DNA from: Ciona intestinalis
Taxonomy: Eukaryota > Chordata > Ascidiacea > Phlebobranchia > Cionidae
Length of the DNA: 64,000 nt
Direction of reading: 5' to 3'
Assembly (NCBI RefSeq): GCF_000224145.3
Contig: NW_004190583.1
Location: forward strand, 62,001 to 126,000
Numbering within the stretch: position 1 is the first letter of the stretch; the number at the start of each line of letters is the position of its first letter. Below, in pieces: positions 50,901-63,637 of the stretch. The position numbers and the translations under genes are program-made. The notes under the pieces were generated by a model that was not told the DNA's origin, searched no databases, and saw only the letters and a list, made by a program, of their open reading frames with translations.

Positions 50901-53900
50901 TTTTTAGCTGGAAACACTGTAAGATTGAGGATAGCAATGTTAAGTGTTCAGAGCATTTTCTCTGGTATGAATGTATGAAGGCATGTAGCATGTAGCATGT
51001 AAATTCGTTTAATTACAGCTTTTCTTATCTGCTATGTAGCTTATTATATAGTCCAATGTAGGAGATGTAGATTTAATAATTATGATTATGGTTTTACAAA
51101 ACATGTGCAAATCTCCTTTAATTTTAAATTAAAATCCAATGTTGAAACAAATATAACTGTACCCGGTTTTAAAAATGAACCAAGACCGAAATAGAACAAA
51201 ACAAAAAAATATAAATTACCTTTTTCTTGTCCCTCATGGACCCTTTCCCTCTGACCATTATTTTGCACTTGGTTTCTTGTTCCAACTGCTTTGCTGTCAG
51301 TCCTCGTGGTCCCAACAATCGTCCCACAAAGTTGTACTGGAAACAAAACATTCTATTTACTTTGGGATAATAGTAATATTGTTTTGATATTGTAATAGTT
51401 TTACAAAAATCATTTTTCATAAGTATAAAATAGCATATACTAAAACAAAATAGAAATATTGTAAACAATAAGTTTATTGAATTAAAAAATATTTTTAAAC
51501 AAGTATAAAATCTCTCTGATCTAATATTTTTAAACAAGTATAAAATCTCTACATCTCTCTGATTTTTTTAGTGTTAAGTCACTTCTTAAAATAGGTGCAC
51601 CCCGTAGATTATGGATTTTAGTATCGTGATAATCAATTGTAAGATGTCACAGGAAACTAAGATGAAGAATAGTGAACGGAAATTAGTGACAGTGAATTGG
51701 CCACAATCACTTCCTTTACAGATACTGATAGCAATTCAAACAAATCTAATTGTTGATAAACTGAATATAAAGTGATGAAACAATCACTTGATTAATAATA
51801 AATATTTCGCATTAATCAAACTCAGTGAAAATTCGTAAACAATAAAAAAGTTCATTTTGTATAAAAAAACAGACATTTATAAAACTCAGTCAAAAAAACA
51901 GTAAAAATGCTTAATGTTTACCTAACTGTAATAGATATATAGAAGTTATAATACTACCTCTGGATGATCTTTAACAGGCACGTACACCTTCTCAGTCAGA
52001 GTTATAGTTGGCCCTTGTGGAGGGGGAAGTTCAAGAGGTTGCTTGTCTCCATTTTGAAATAACACCGATCGTACTTTTACGATTTCTATAAAGACAAAAA
52101 ACTAAAATGTAGAAAATACAAGACAATGAGCAAGACTTAATGGTTAAATATAATAAATAACTGTAGTAATAAATCAGAAGATAAAAAGTAATAACTGTTT
52201 TCAATTAATTATAAAAAAAAGACACAAACTGTTACAAATACATATATTTATTTGAATATAATTACATAACTAAACATTGTTTTATTGTTCATTAAACAAT
52301 TCTCAATTCACACAGAGGCACTAAATCAAACAATGGTATTTGAGATGCAGCAATAAACTGTTTGTTGAGCAAACCAATAAATGAGAAGAATAAACATCCA
52401 GTATGTAGACTGACCAAATAAAACTAACCACAACGTTTTAACCACAAAAACTACAGATTAATTCAGAAACAAGTAATTACCTTATCAGGCACTAAATACT
52501 AAATTAATTATTTAAATTAAATTAGTCACCTAGGTTTTATATTTAATAAGTATACCATTTTTATTTACGTATAATCATATGTAAAGTGGGCATCTAAGCA
52601 CAAATGACACTTAATCTTTTAATTTGAAGTTTAATTTAACAGAAAAATACAGAAACAAAATAAAACTTTGACTTGTATTGCATTGAACATTGATTTACAA
52701 TATTCAGGAATTAACATAATTTAGCCGGGTGTAAAATAAATCAAGTGTCTCCGAAAATTCAATATTGACCCTAAAGTCACAAATAATCGAATAATTGCCA
52801 TGTTGGAAATACAGGCTTGTGGCAATGGGTAGACTTATCTCTGCGACATGATGCAAAATAAATCCTACATATTTCAACAAAATTAAGAATTTAATCGAAA
52901 ATTTGTTCCGGCCATAATGAGCCGTTGCCCGTTGTACTACAGTTTAAAAAGGACCTTTATAGACTGTATTATAACTTCATAAAGTGCATTGTGACTTCAC
53001 ACATAGCTTTATGATGAAACCAGGAAGAGGAAATGAAGAACAATAGAGTTTGAAACAGCACAGCGTTCTAAAAATGACGCTAACAACAACTGAATGAAGT
53101 AACTTGATCTCATAATTTCAAACCGACAAAACTCTAATCTAGACAGGATCTGGATTCTTATTCACTGTAGTTTTGAAACTAGAATGTTATTCTACAGGAT
53201 TTAACAATGTAAAAACATTGTAAGTGGTATAAAAGAAAATATCTTTTCAAGTATCTTTAAATTAGTTTAACAAAATTTAATTTAAAACTTAAATTTTTGG
53301 TCAAAATAGATTTTTTTTAAAATGGACTAATAATATATAATTTAAATTTTATTCTGTTGGTTTGGTGAGCCAAATTCAACAGCTTTGCTTCAATGCTTGG
53401 AAGAAAGGGTTCATTTGCTTTCATAACATCAATAATTAATACCAACATAACAGTGTTACTCAGCACCTTATGCCCATTTTAATATTAAATCACATTTTAC
53501 AGACATACCGTGTTTACGGCGAACAATGGAGCGCAGTGTTCATTTATACTAAGGCAGTATAGAACCAAAACAAGTCATTTGTTACTCCTACATTACTGCA
53601 ATAACAGATATCAACATAGGTGTCATATTCCACCACATAGTTTAGTGCAATAAACTTGTAACAGAAACCTTTAAGTTACCCCATATCAAGTGGTACACTC
53701 ATAAAAGTGACCGCAACCCCACATTTCCCTACATTCTATCAAGACACACACACAGAAGATGTGACCAACCCTTCACTATACATAACACGGTGCTGTATAT
53801 TCATTCAAGGTGTAATAATACCAATCATTACCTTCATCTAACAGTCGTTCCACATGGACAAATATAGTTGGGTAAAGCTGACACTGCTTTTTATCTTTCA

Positions 53901-56810
53901 ACAATTGCTGAAGGTAGTTCACCCTTTCTTTTGTCTTTTTATCGAGGGCAGAGTTATGGGGTAAAGACTGAAGCATTGCTGATGTTGCAGCAATTAGGTT
54001 TGAGTTTGTGAGCGAACCGTTTATAGTTTGGGATGAAGTTTGAGGAACTCCATTAGTTTGAATGGTAGGTGCTCTTGGGTCCCTTTTTAACTGAGTCTGA
54101 TTTGACTGTGGGGAAACTGAGGATAGCATGGCTGAAGTGCTCGTTAAAAATTGCGGAGAATTTTCGAACTTGAGTCCAAGGTCTGAGAGCGTTTGTAAAC
54201 TTGCGACGTTCATTTTCTTTGAGGGTTTGTCATGATTTAGTAATTATGCAGCGTCGGGTTAGTCTAAGCGGTGAAAATGACTGTAAGATCCATACAAACA
54301 TTGTTAAGAAGATTTTCCTGACTTACGCATCGACTATTAGTCACCGCTATTTATGTAGCTGAACACTGACTGCGTTATAATATCCTGGATACCATGACGA
54401 TCTAATACGTAACATATGATACCGCTAACATTAGTTTAACAACGTAGATCACAATCCATAGGGAAAATACGAAACCGCGCACTATCTGAAGCATTTTCTG
54501 CTACACGTGCTAAACAACTATTCGCAAAACATGACGAACTGATTGCCCCATAAAGTTAAGTTATACCCATTATAAACTAACAGCGAACTGATATAACACA
54601 AGTTCTGTTCTTTCTGTACTCACTTTATCGCATTTTCAGAAGTAAACTGAAGCAGAAAAGTTCTAAACGCTGAGTAAACTTAGAAATGCGACGCACCAAA
54701 CTCTACACAACAATCGAGTACCAGAGTTAAATTACAATGAAGAGAGACGCTGTTTCGATTCGGCTCGTTGGAGTTGGAATGGCCCTTTTCCTGCTTCTAT
54801 CTTTACTTCGCTAAATTGCAGACTCTGTTGTTCGCGCTTCGTCGCGCGTTCGTATTTGTGACGTCATCAGCTGCTGGCACATCGCGGGCGCGGACAGCGC
54901 ATCGTTATAGAACATGTGATTATATCGCCAATGACTAACATCTACAAATCGCTTCTGATACAGTAGTCATTATAGCTATCTACGTTACAATTTAACGGTA
55001 AATCTGGGTCCAATGCAGAGCTACGCAAACTATATGTCTGCTTCCGTTACCAAAACGAGGTAACTCGTAAAACTCTGACATTTACACAGCGAAAAAAAGG
55101 AAATTGCAAACTAAACGACAGCCGTAAAGTAAAAACATTTACAAAAGCTCTTTTGATAAAAATGATGCTTTCTTTCTCTCCGAACAAATAATCCACACCA
55201 TGTAAGATGACGCACAATTAAGGTGAATCAAACCTACCGAAAATTGTCGAAATTTAAGTATTAGATTTCAACCCGAAGTTCGTAAAACTCGTTCGCTCGA
55301 TTTAAATTTAAGTTGAAGTTATGGCTGTGTTTCGTCGTTTGTGCACAACCCAGTAATTTGACTATGCTGGAAACAACTGAAGAACTTTCTTTCTGTACGC
55401 AATCGCGCCTTCATTCTATAACAAGTTCTAAATACTTTTTAACTTGAAGGTGTCATACGACTGTCGTTTAACGTTACTTTCCGACCTTTTACTGCGTGGC
55501 CGAAAAGATAAAGCTAAGTTACGCCATGTTTAAACGTTTACAATCCTTAAAAATACGAGACTGACTGACCAGCGTTGTTTACGATGCAAAGCTACGGCAG
55601 AAATGACCACAGCGGGCAGTTTACACCATCAGTTAAACGCCTTTCCGTTTTAATCTGGATTAAACGAACAATCCTGGTGCAAAAAGTTAAAACTAAAGTA
55701 AAATGTGCCCACAGTTCGCCCGCGGCTGAGATTTTGAAATTGACTGTTCGTGAGGCGTTCTAGTTTTAAACAAATCATTCTAAAATTGCTGTTGTTGCCA
55801 CGAGTTGGAGGAATTGACGTTCGCGTGCAAACAACACAAATAGCGACCTGAAGTTCACTTTCTATACTGGGTATTTCCAATCACTTTTAGATTGTTATGT
55901 CACAAAGTGTAATACCCATTCATTACGTCATATAACAATATGAAACACATAGTTAACGCATTAGGAGTATATTATGAGTTGTAATAACATAATCCAATCC
56001 AATACAATTTTGTTTTTCTCAGAAATCAAGTACGTACAAATAATTGAAATACAATACAGCCTCTGTAGCGTACTCTAGCGAATAAAATTATACTTAATTC
56101 TAGCCTAAAGACGGAGTATATTAAAATGGGATACGATAAGACATGCGTTTATTCCCTTTTTGTCCCATTTAATGGTAAACAAACATATTTACAGAGTAAT
56201 ATAACTTTAGCACTGCGACTCAAAAAGATGTTAATTGTTCGAAACAGGACCAGAACCATTATACCATCTTACCCCACCGTACTATAGTGGCATTTCCCAT
56301 ATTACCCCACCGTACTATAGTAGCATTTCCCATATTACCCCACTGTACTGCAGTAGCATTTCCCTTCTTACCCCACTGTACTACAGTAGCATTTCCCATC
56401 TTACCCCACTGTACTATACTAACGCTTCCCATTTAACCCAACAATAATAAAGCAATGTATGAGCGAAACCCACCTTCGTCAAGTATCCTATCAAGGTGTA
56501 AGAAGCAGCCGGTGAGGTTCTGGATTTGTTTCTTGTCTTGCAGAAGCTGTTTCAAGTAAAGACATTTGTCCCTCACCTTCCTGTCCTCTTCGTGCACCAC
56601 AGCGCCGTTGGTGGTAGGCTGGCTACTGCTACTCGATGATGGGGAGGCGGATCCCGGTGGGCTCACTACCGCCTGCTGGTGGTAGTTATGCGGTTTGGGG
56701 AGTGGCGGGGGCGGGGACTGTATTTGAATATGGGTGGGTTGTGGCATCTGTTGGGTGGCCGCTGATTGGTGGATGAGTTGTAACTGCATCGGGTGCATTG
56801 GGGATTGCAT
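41979..56810 (-). CDS. qki: Quaking/HOW-type STAR RNA-binding protein
   Basis: Common exons: 52085..51958, 51336..51220, 46811..46668, 45573..45489, 44368..44244, 43743..43596, 42064..41979. They are preceded by exon 1A (54213..53832) or 1B (56810..56474), giving 404 or 389 aa. Order: variable Pro/Gln/Ser-rich N-terminus, Qua1 (...LLDE-EI), KH with the GPRG loop ([20 protein letters not shown]) and [34 protein letters not shown], then Qua2 ([18 protein letters not shown]). The tail has [10 protein letters not shown] and ends near [10 protein letters not shown], like the nuclear QKI-5 tail but shortened. STAR proteins dimerise through Qua1, bind ACUAAY RNA, and control splicing, stability and translation. 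The last exon was read through to TAA at 41979. An alternative 37-nt intron (41992-41956) would change only the last few residues. Symbol assigned by family. Confidence 0.95.
44085..44200 (+). repeat. SINE-like fragment in a Quaking intron
   Basis: TAACTTGTAAGCATGCATGA, GTGTATGAAACAAAACATCC and GTTATAACGACTGTC match the tail half of the dispersed element. It starts about 40 bp past the donor of exon 44368..44244. Confidence 0.6.
46812..51219. other. 4.4-kb intron within the Quaking KH-coding region
   Basis: No exon with STAR-family resemblance was seen. Between about 47,600 and 50,300 the base composition is less AT-rich and CpGs and TGACGTCA palindromes appear (for example 50167 and 50253 areas), so it could hold an internal enhancer. 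A 7-bp CATGTAG triplicate lies near 50,982-51,000. Small open frames here look like chance. Confidence 0.4.
51488..51563. repeat. Tandem duplication, 35-bp period
   Basis: AATATTTTTAAACAAGTATA-AAATCTCT at 51488 recurs at 51523, with 6 extra bases before the shared CTCTCTGAT end. It is intronic, between two Quaking exons. Confidence 0.65.
53832..54213 (-). CDS. qki: Quaking alternative first exon 1A (Qua1 version A)
   Basis: Starts [13 protein letters not shown], then a Ser/Thr/Gln-rich stretch and a Qua1 helix pair: [20 protein letters not shown] and [10 protein letters not shown]. It ends in phase 1 (GAA G) at a GTAATG donor and joins the shared exon 52085..51958 to give [12 protein letters not shown], matching vertebrate QKI LLDEEISRVRK. 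The in-frame ATG at 54213 is the first of the frame. The flank above it contains a TGACGTCA and a CAGCTG E-box near 54,860. Confidence 0.88.
54859..54873. promoter_or_regulatory. CRE plus E-box upstream of exon 1A
   Basis: TGACGTCA at 54859-54866 is followed after one base by CAGCTG at 54868-54873, in a CpG-rich stretch about 650 bp upstream of the exon 1A start codon. The position suits a promoter. Binding is unverified. Confidence 0.4.
56269..56436. repeat. 33-bp minisatellite (five units) derived from a MITE end
   Basis: The unit TTACCCCACCGTACTATAGT plus 13 bases repeats about five times with an exact 33-bp period (starts at 56269, 56302, 56335 and onward). TTACCCCACCGTACTATA equals the terminal sequence of the MITE family in this window. 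Because 33 is divisible by three, the plus strand keeps an open frame with an 11-residue repeat; I do not regard that as a gene. Confidence 0.82.
56474..56810 (-). CDS. qki: Quaking alternative first exon 1B (Qua1 version B)
   Basis: Starts [15 protein letters not shown], then a Gln/Pro/Ser-rich stretch including a run of six serines, then Qua1: [20 protein letters not shown] and [10 protein letters not shown]. It ends in phase 1 at a GTGGGT donor, exactly like exon 1A, so it splices in frame to the same downstream exon ([10 protein letters not shown]). Both exons carry equivalent Qua1 helices with different residues, so they behave as mutually exclusive starts. Confidence 0.87.
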
Positions 56811-56829
56811 CTTGGAATAAATGCGTCAA

Positions 56830-56861
56830 TGACGTAGTAGTCGTGACGTAGGTATGACGTA
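56830..56861. promoter_or_regulatory. Triple CRE half-site cluster just upstream of exon 1B
   Basis: TGACGTA occurs at 56830, 56844 and 56855, within 20-50 bp of the exon 1B start codon, so inside its 5' UTR or core promoter. A further TGACGTAA lies near 57,110. This is a plausible bZIP-responsive promoter for isoform B. Confidence 0.45.
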
Positions 56862-57430
56862 ATAGGTCGCGATAAATGATGGATTGAGTTCTTCGGATTT
56901 GATTTTCAGAATCGACGTCAGAAAGCGTTTGCAGCGGTTTAGTTGTCTTATAATAATCAGCAATTATTAGTAGGATTAATCACACGTTAATTACATAACA
57001 AAGCTGCTGAAATGACAAGATAATGGTGATTATGACACTTAATAGTTTGTGTTCCTAAGATATTCTTATCCCTTGTTACGTCACAATGTTGCTGAATAAT
57101 GCATCAGTGACGTAAATGCAATCTTCTCCCTGATTGGCGGGAAATTCGTGACCAAACAATGCCCCGTTGTCTTGCAAAGGAATGCGGCCAATTTCACGCA
57201 CCGCCGGATTTTGGTCTTCGGCACTAAACCCGAAAATCGTTCTATCTTTTTAAGCGATCACCGATTCTCAACCGTTGAAACGTTTTGTTTAAGATAAAGA
57301 CGACGATAACGCCTTGGCCAAGCGCGAGGTACATGCAACCCTGACGCCCGGGTTTTAAACACTTAATGTCCCGCTACTGTTTATTGTAAAATAAAGACGC
57401 CGGCGTCAGTTTTAAATAGGTGAAACGCTG

Positions 57431-57620
57431 GAGAAAAACCGGAAAGATGAGACCTCTTTTTAATCTATTTTCTTGTCCAATTTAGTAGTAAACAAAGAAC
57501 ATTCAAAGAATTATAAACCATACCCCCACGACTCCCATGGACCGTTGTTGATTGTTTAAAACACGATCCGAATATTTGGATATTATGTGCTAAAGGTGTC
57601 CCATCTTCCTATATCTACTA
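57431..57620. mobile_element. MITE copy 6
   Basis: Inverted ends are decayed (GGAAAGATGAGACC ... GGTGTCCCATCTTCCTATAT), but the body is well kept: TTGTCCAATTTAGTAGTAAA, CCACGACTCCCATGGACCGT, ATTTGGATATTATGTGCTAA. Confidence 0.72.
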
Positions 57621-58025
57621 TTTGCTACTGCTATGACCTTCCTTTAAATTGACATATTGGTGGATAATTCTTTCTTTTTTTAAATGAAACCGTTTTTACA
57701 GACTATAAGCAAACTGATAAATATTTCTGTGAACACCTGTTTCAGAATGCATATTTGCATTACTCGTCCCCAAAACAAGCTTATACTGAAGTAGTTGCAT
57801 AGTTATATAACACACCATTTCCGAATAGACAACTAAAACTGAAATATTCTGTACGCACTGTTTTTTATCGACGTCTGTTCTACAACACAAGCATACACGT
57901 ACACAATCCACCAACAGAAAGAACAGAAACTATAACAAAGTATTTATCCTGTATGTACGGAATGCGAAATTAGCTGTTACAAGTTAATCAATCTGAAACG
58001 CAATACAACCAGCACCTCTTATCAC

Positions 58026-60590
58026 CTAGAGCATAAAAACCGACAACCGGTCACCAAAAATTCCGTTGCTGCATAAATAAATAAGGACTTTTAAAAACCC
58101 GCCGGAATCGGGACCAACACACATCGCCAATAGACTTCCCCACATGAAAAAACTAATCCCATATTTCATATCTATGATCAGCAGAAAAGGCACGAACGAC
58201 CGACTTGATTTTATCTCAGTGTCAAGTGTAGAGCAGAAAAAGATATAAGTTTCCTCACGACAAGGTCGACTAAGTGAATTTATATCAAAACTAAAATCTC
58301 TCAACAACCTGTTATTTGGGTTATACGTTTTAGAGATTGTGTTACATGACCTGGAACGCGTGAAATCACCACCATGCATTTTTCTTGAGGTATTCGAAGC
58401 TGCACGTGAAAAATAGTACCCTGAAATTGTATTTATCTCACGATTACAACAATAAAGGCCTACGATTGCAACAATAATATCCAAATGGCAATGCGAATGG
58501 ATGGAAAAAAAATTATACTTTTTCCTCTTTTAATAACTGCAGCCAATATTTTCATTCAGTAAATAAATAATTATCGCCGTCGATACAGATTAAACTTAAA
58601 ATATGAATGCACTCATAAATAAATGTTGGAACATTTTTGGTCAAGGTAAAAATTCGCGCCGTAAACCATTTTTCAAGCTAAGAAAATAAAAATGACCAAA
58701 CTGACCAAATAAAAGTTTTGACTGAAATTGTATATTATAAATGTTAAACATTTTACTTTTAATTTATAATCCGTACGAAGAAGATTACATTTTAACATAA
58801 AGAAAACATAAATTTCCAATAAACAAACAGATAAAACATTCAAGTTCAAATCTAAAATGTTGATACTGGAATTTTGTTTAAAGTGACGTAACAATGATTC
58901 ATATTTTAGAAAACCCAGTACAGCATTCTAGAGAAAAACTAATTATTCCAAAGCGAAGCCGCGTTTACAAATATTACCCAGAACAGATAAATATTTAGTT
59001 TATCTATACCGCTATTACCTCTGCGAAAACTACACACAATAGACAAAAGTGTTTTAGGACAAACGAACAAATAAACGTCGCAAATTCTGCAACAAAATCT
59101 GCAACTCTATAATTCCCGTCGTTTGTTTTCACACTTTTTAATCCGTTAATATTCCCCGATCATCTAATTATCTGCGATTTCTATGCCGTATTGGCGGCAA
59201 TCTGCTTCACCTGATTTAATGAACGGTTAATCTGTGCTTAACTATTCCCGGCTGCGACAAACTAGAATCCAGAAAGCGGGCGACGCGATTCGGCTTAAAT
59301 ATTCATCCCTGACTCTCAGGTTCTAATAGCGGAGTGTTTGTGTCGTAACAATGAACGCGAGCAACGCGATGTAGCTTGATAAACAGTAGAGACGCCCGGG
59401 GCCCATCCATCCCACAACTTCCACTACATTGCGAATTAACGCTAAGATTTTTCGCCTTAAATTTACGGATTTATCTGAAACAAAGTAACTGACACACGCT
59501 AAAAACATTTCTCGTTTTTTTTTTTAATTTCCGATCTTTCGCATGTTACAGTAAGATCTTATATTCGCTCTATTCTATATATGTTCTCCGTAACTTTCAT
59601 TTGCATTTGTTCGAATATATATAATTATACCTAACACTCTGCGCTCGTATAAAAAAATATATTTAGGGATCGATATTCACACGAAGTTGTGCAAAAATAA
59701 TAGACATTATACAACTGTTGCAATTACATAAAACATTACCGATTTCTGGAGGTGCTTTTATTTCCTAAATTTAATGATTTTTTGGCAGCTGCAAAAACTT
59801 TATGCAACTTTCGCTCTGCATAAATATACATCAACACTACTTGATTTTTGACATTACCCATGTTTTCAATTTATCTCATGGTCTTATGAGAGTCAGGCAT
59901 TTGAGTTTAACTTCCTGTTACCTTCATCCTCACACTTGGCCCCACAGTGCGATCTTTATTATTATTGTACGAAGGAATCCAGACTGGTATGCCAGTGTGT
60001 AACATGGCAAAGCACGCATGAAAAATGCTGGAACGAAACCACAAAAGTCTTACGAGCTATAAACCTAATGTTATAGTCAATACAGTCGCAATACTTTACG
60101 CTACAATTATGCAGAATTTTGGCAAACATGGGGTAACTAAGCACTTAAAATCTTATTTATTAAATGTTATCAGATATTCATAAAATGACAATACCTGAAT
60201 GCTATATTTTCTAACCCATACATACAAAATAACCACGTACCGATTTAGAAAAACTATGATATAGACATAAGTTACTTAACCTTGGTTTACAAGTAGGGAA
60301 CGCATTAAATTGGCTTAATTCACGTTATACCTTGTTTTAAACCTGAAATTGTTCAAATTACCGTCTACTACAGTCGTAACGATGTGGTTGTAAAAGTTAT
60401 CTTCTATTTTTATGAAGTTTTTGCTCATTTTCTCCCTAGTAGGAAGAAAGATGTCGTTTAGTGAAATTATGGGTGTAAGGTGACGGTAACGAGGATAGTT
60501 TGGGGAAAGTGTGTCTGTGTTGGTGCTCGAATTATGAAGACTACGCCGCAACCATCTCGCCGCAAGAATGCGATGAAAAGATAATGCCAA
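58026..60590 (-). CDS. Weak candidate: two-exon gene, no family match
   Basis: A frame from 60590 begins MALSFHRILAARWLRRSLHN, an Arg-rich amphipathic start like a mitochondrial presequence. A possible donor (GACG|GTAATT) ends it at 60362 in phase 1. A second frame, 58420..58026, after a TTTCAG acceptor, is in matching phase and runs 131 codons to a stop. Together they give 207 aa with one hydrophobic stretch (SFVPFLLIIDMKYGISFFMW) near the C-terminus. The intron would be 1.9 kb and nothing in the protein is recognisable, so this may be coincidence. Confidence 0.2.
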
Positions 60591-61295
60591 TTTTCAAAAC
60601 ACATTGTTTAATTCGTTATTTTAAGATGACCGAGATAAGACATCAGTTCTAAAACCACAGAGCGAGAAATTTAAAGCGAGCGAAAAAATCGAATGTATTT
60701 AACTCTTACAAGTGTAGCGACCCCGTCATTTAACCCGTATGCGTGCTGTTTAACAGCTATCATTTTGTATTTTTCGCTATCATGCAATTTTCCTATAACC
60801 TTCGTTGTTGTAACCAAAAAAATCAGTTATTCTTTAATTTTATGTTTAAACATTTATACTGGGCGTAATTTAATACTGGAAACTACCCTTTTGGTAAAAA
60901 AATGGTAAATTGTACACCAGCTTTTCGTTTCCCACTTGGCAAGCCATCGTCAGTGTATCTCACCCATACCGCCTGGAATGGCCGGTGACCTAATTTATTT
61001 ACGTTTGAAGCAATGGAGCTTAACGCTACATGGGCGGTGAAATTTGCGGAAAATTACAAGAATTTCAAGAAAAGTAAAAACTCATGTCTAAATACAGAGC
61101 AATGGCACGTCATTCGTATGCCCATAAAAAAACATGAAATATACACCATATTCGGGTAAGGGAAGGGCATATAGTATTATGTCGCTCTATAGGCTGAAAG
61201 TGCGAAAACTGTCCTACGTAAAACTAACTTATACTATATAACGGGCATTTACAACGATAAGTATTAATTGCGAATCTTCACCTTACACTGCTTTA

Positions 61296-61472
61296 TATAT
61301 AGTGGGGGAAGATGGAACACCTATTCATTCTATTTTCTCGTCCCATTTGGTAGTAAACACAAAACATTTAAAGAGTTATTAAACCCCATCTCCACGACTT
61401 CGTTTAAAACACGATCGGGACATTTGGATATTATGCACTAAAGGTGCCCCGTCTTACCCCAAAGTACTATAC
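61296..61472. mobile_element. MITE copy 7
   Basis: ATATATAGTGGGGGAAGATGG at one end and CCCCGTCTTACCCCAAAGTACTATA at the other. The body has TCGTCCCATTTGGTAGTAAA and a deletion around the CACGACTCC block. Confidence 0.72.
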
Positions 61473-63528
61473 ACATATATACAACGATAAATATCATTGT
61501 TTTATCTTAAAATCTTTACTCTATACTGCTTCATACTCCCTCATTAAGCTCAAGACCCCAACCTTTATTTCGCATTCAAGATACATCGATCTACATAATC
61601 TGCTAAGTTTGTAAAACGTCTGGGATATCGTAGTCATCAGCTTAAATAGTGGGTGTTGACACGGTTGGTTGCACTCGGGAATCTGGCCCCACGTACCCAA
61701 CTCGTGTGCATGCAAGCGTGACGAAGAATGCGTCACGCATCACTACGTTCAACATCAGACGCAGCGAAAAACTCGGTGACTACTTTTTTTCTCAACAAAC
61801 TAGAAAATATTCATCGAATGCTAAAAACATTTGAGTCTATAGTAAAACGACTACAAATAGTCTGACTATACAAATGAATTACAACATGTAGACGTAAAAT
61901 TCGCTTATGAAATGAAAACCAAACCATTAATCATATATATATATTCCGTTAGTTACATTAAACAGACTTGCGTTTTAACTAAGCAAGTTTCTCCTATATA
62001 TGATAAAGTATCGAATGAACGTATATTACTTTTAATTGAAAATGTCTGCATATCTAAAGCTATCTAAAACTTTATCATTCGAGAAATGCTTCGTATAAAA
62101 ATGGTAAACTACAAATTAAAGAATCTTACGTTTTAACTGTTTCGTGTTTTAACCAGTAGTCGTTTCGTCTTTTGAGTTATTTTAATAAACACGAACTTTC
62201 TTCTTCATCAGGAACAAATAAATATTTTATTTGTATTCTCCTCGCATGACACACAGACTCGGCTGATCTGCGAAGTTGATTTGATGCCAATAAAAACATG
62301 GCGATCCACAGCTTTATTTATGCATTAAGTCTACATTGCTGCAAACAAGTTAAACCTCTGTGCAAAATTTGTCGCAAATCGGATTTAGCAGCCACACTTA
62401 AATTTGACACACTACTCATGTAGTTTTTTAACTTTAGCTTGTTTTAAACGACTGTCGTTTTGCTGTTAGTTCCCTTTTTCTTCTTTTAATTAAACTGACT
62501 TCGTTATTGTATTCAAGAGTTGAATAAAATTTATGTTAAATCTCCTTCGATTTGAATTTAGAAAACGCTCTTCTGTGACGACAGCTTTTATGCTCACGAA
62601 AAGCGATGACAAATAATAAGATAACGCTTGCTTCTCCATACTGTATATAAAATCAAGGTCCCGTGAAACTATAATTTGGACGGCAACGAAAATGAGAAGA
62701 TACGGTCACGGTGCTTGCGCTTTAAGCCAGCCGTTTAAGCCAGCCGGGGTGATGGATATTATAAGACAGACGATCTACGGGTATTGCTGGTGTGTGGGAC
62801 AGAGGAGGTAATTACTGCAGGGTAAGACGGGATACCACTAACGGCCAAAACCCATATTTCCGAACCGTGTTTTTACCAATTAACGGTCATTTAGAATCGC
62901 GGAACTTAACGTTTAGGACCCTCCATTCTTTTAAAAGGAAAATAAATCACACTGAATCTTTTTTTCCGATTATAAACCACAGCAGTAATTATAAAGACAG
63001 TATAAATCCTTGAACAGTTTATATTCACGTTTTCGGTTCTATTTTCCTATTGCCTTCCAAACTGATGCAAGGAGTTCAATAAGCATACTACTGTTTGGGA
63101 TAATAATAAGAAGGGTGATTCCGCATTAGCAAATTAGAGAAAGGGTATAGTCTCCAAGCAGTTCAGTTGTACGCCGAATACGGTGTTTTCATATTTACCT
63201 CATGCGCGCCGGCAAGTTTCCAAGCGTCTTTTAGGTTTCAAAGCGCAAGAGTGATTTGGAAAACAACAAAGTTCGTACACCGCGTCAAATAGTAGGCATA
63301 AAATTTGGCACACAAATTAAGTGTAAACCATTCTCTGTCAAAAAGGGATTGAAGATGTTTGGAAACAGAAAAGTTGGCGTGTCCACCCGTTTATACAATT
63401 CTTACTTTTCCTATGATAAACAATTCTATGTTAAAAAGTGTCGAAACTGTGTTGGGCCGAAGCAAATGCTTATACGAAAAGTACGCTGATGTTGTATTAC
63501 ATAGTTATGTTGTTTTATAATATAGTAG

Positions 63529-63636
63529 GGTAGGGATAATGGGACACCGTTTAACTCTGTTTTATCGTCCCATTTAGTAGTAAACAAAGAACATTCAAAT
63601 AATTATAAAACTATATCCTCACGACTCCCATAGACT
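63529..63636. mobile_element. MITE copy 8, truncated
   Basis: Starts TATAGTAGGGTAGGGATAATGGGACACC and runs through CGTCCCATTTAGTAGTAAAC to CACGACTCCCATAGAC, then stops halfway where the next copy begins. Confidence 0.75.
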
Positions 63637-63637
63637 A

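Larger units (their letters stand above)
54214..56473. other. Interval between the two alternative Quaking first exons
   Basis: No gene recognised. It should contain the promoter of exon 1A; positions 54,700-54,900 are CpG-richer than average. The 33-bp minisatellite lies at its right end, only about 35 bp from the exon 1B donor. Confidence 0.5.

Noticed and set aside
56235..56447. Plus-strand frame coding an 11-residue repeat ([15 protein letters not shown])
   Set aside because: It is the translation of a minisatellite whose 33-bp period happens to keep frame open.
63256..63489. 77-codon basic plus-strand frame near the right edge
   Set aside because: Has no ATG at its start, no similarity and no splice partners in view.
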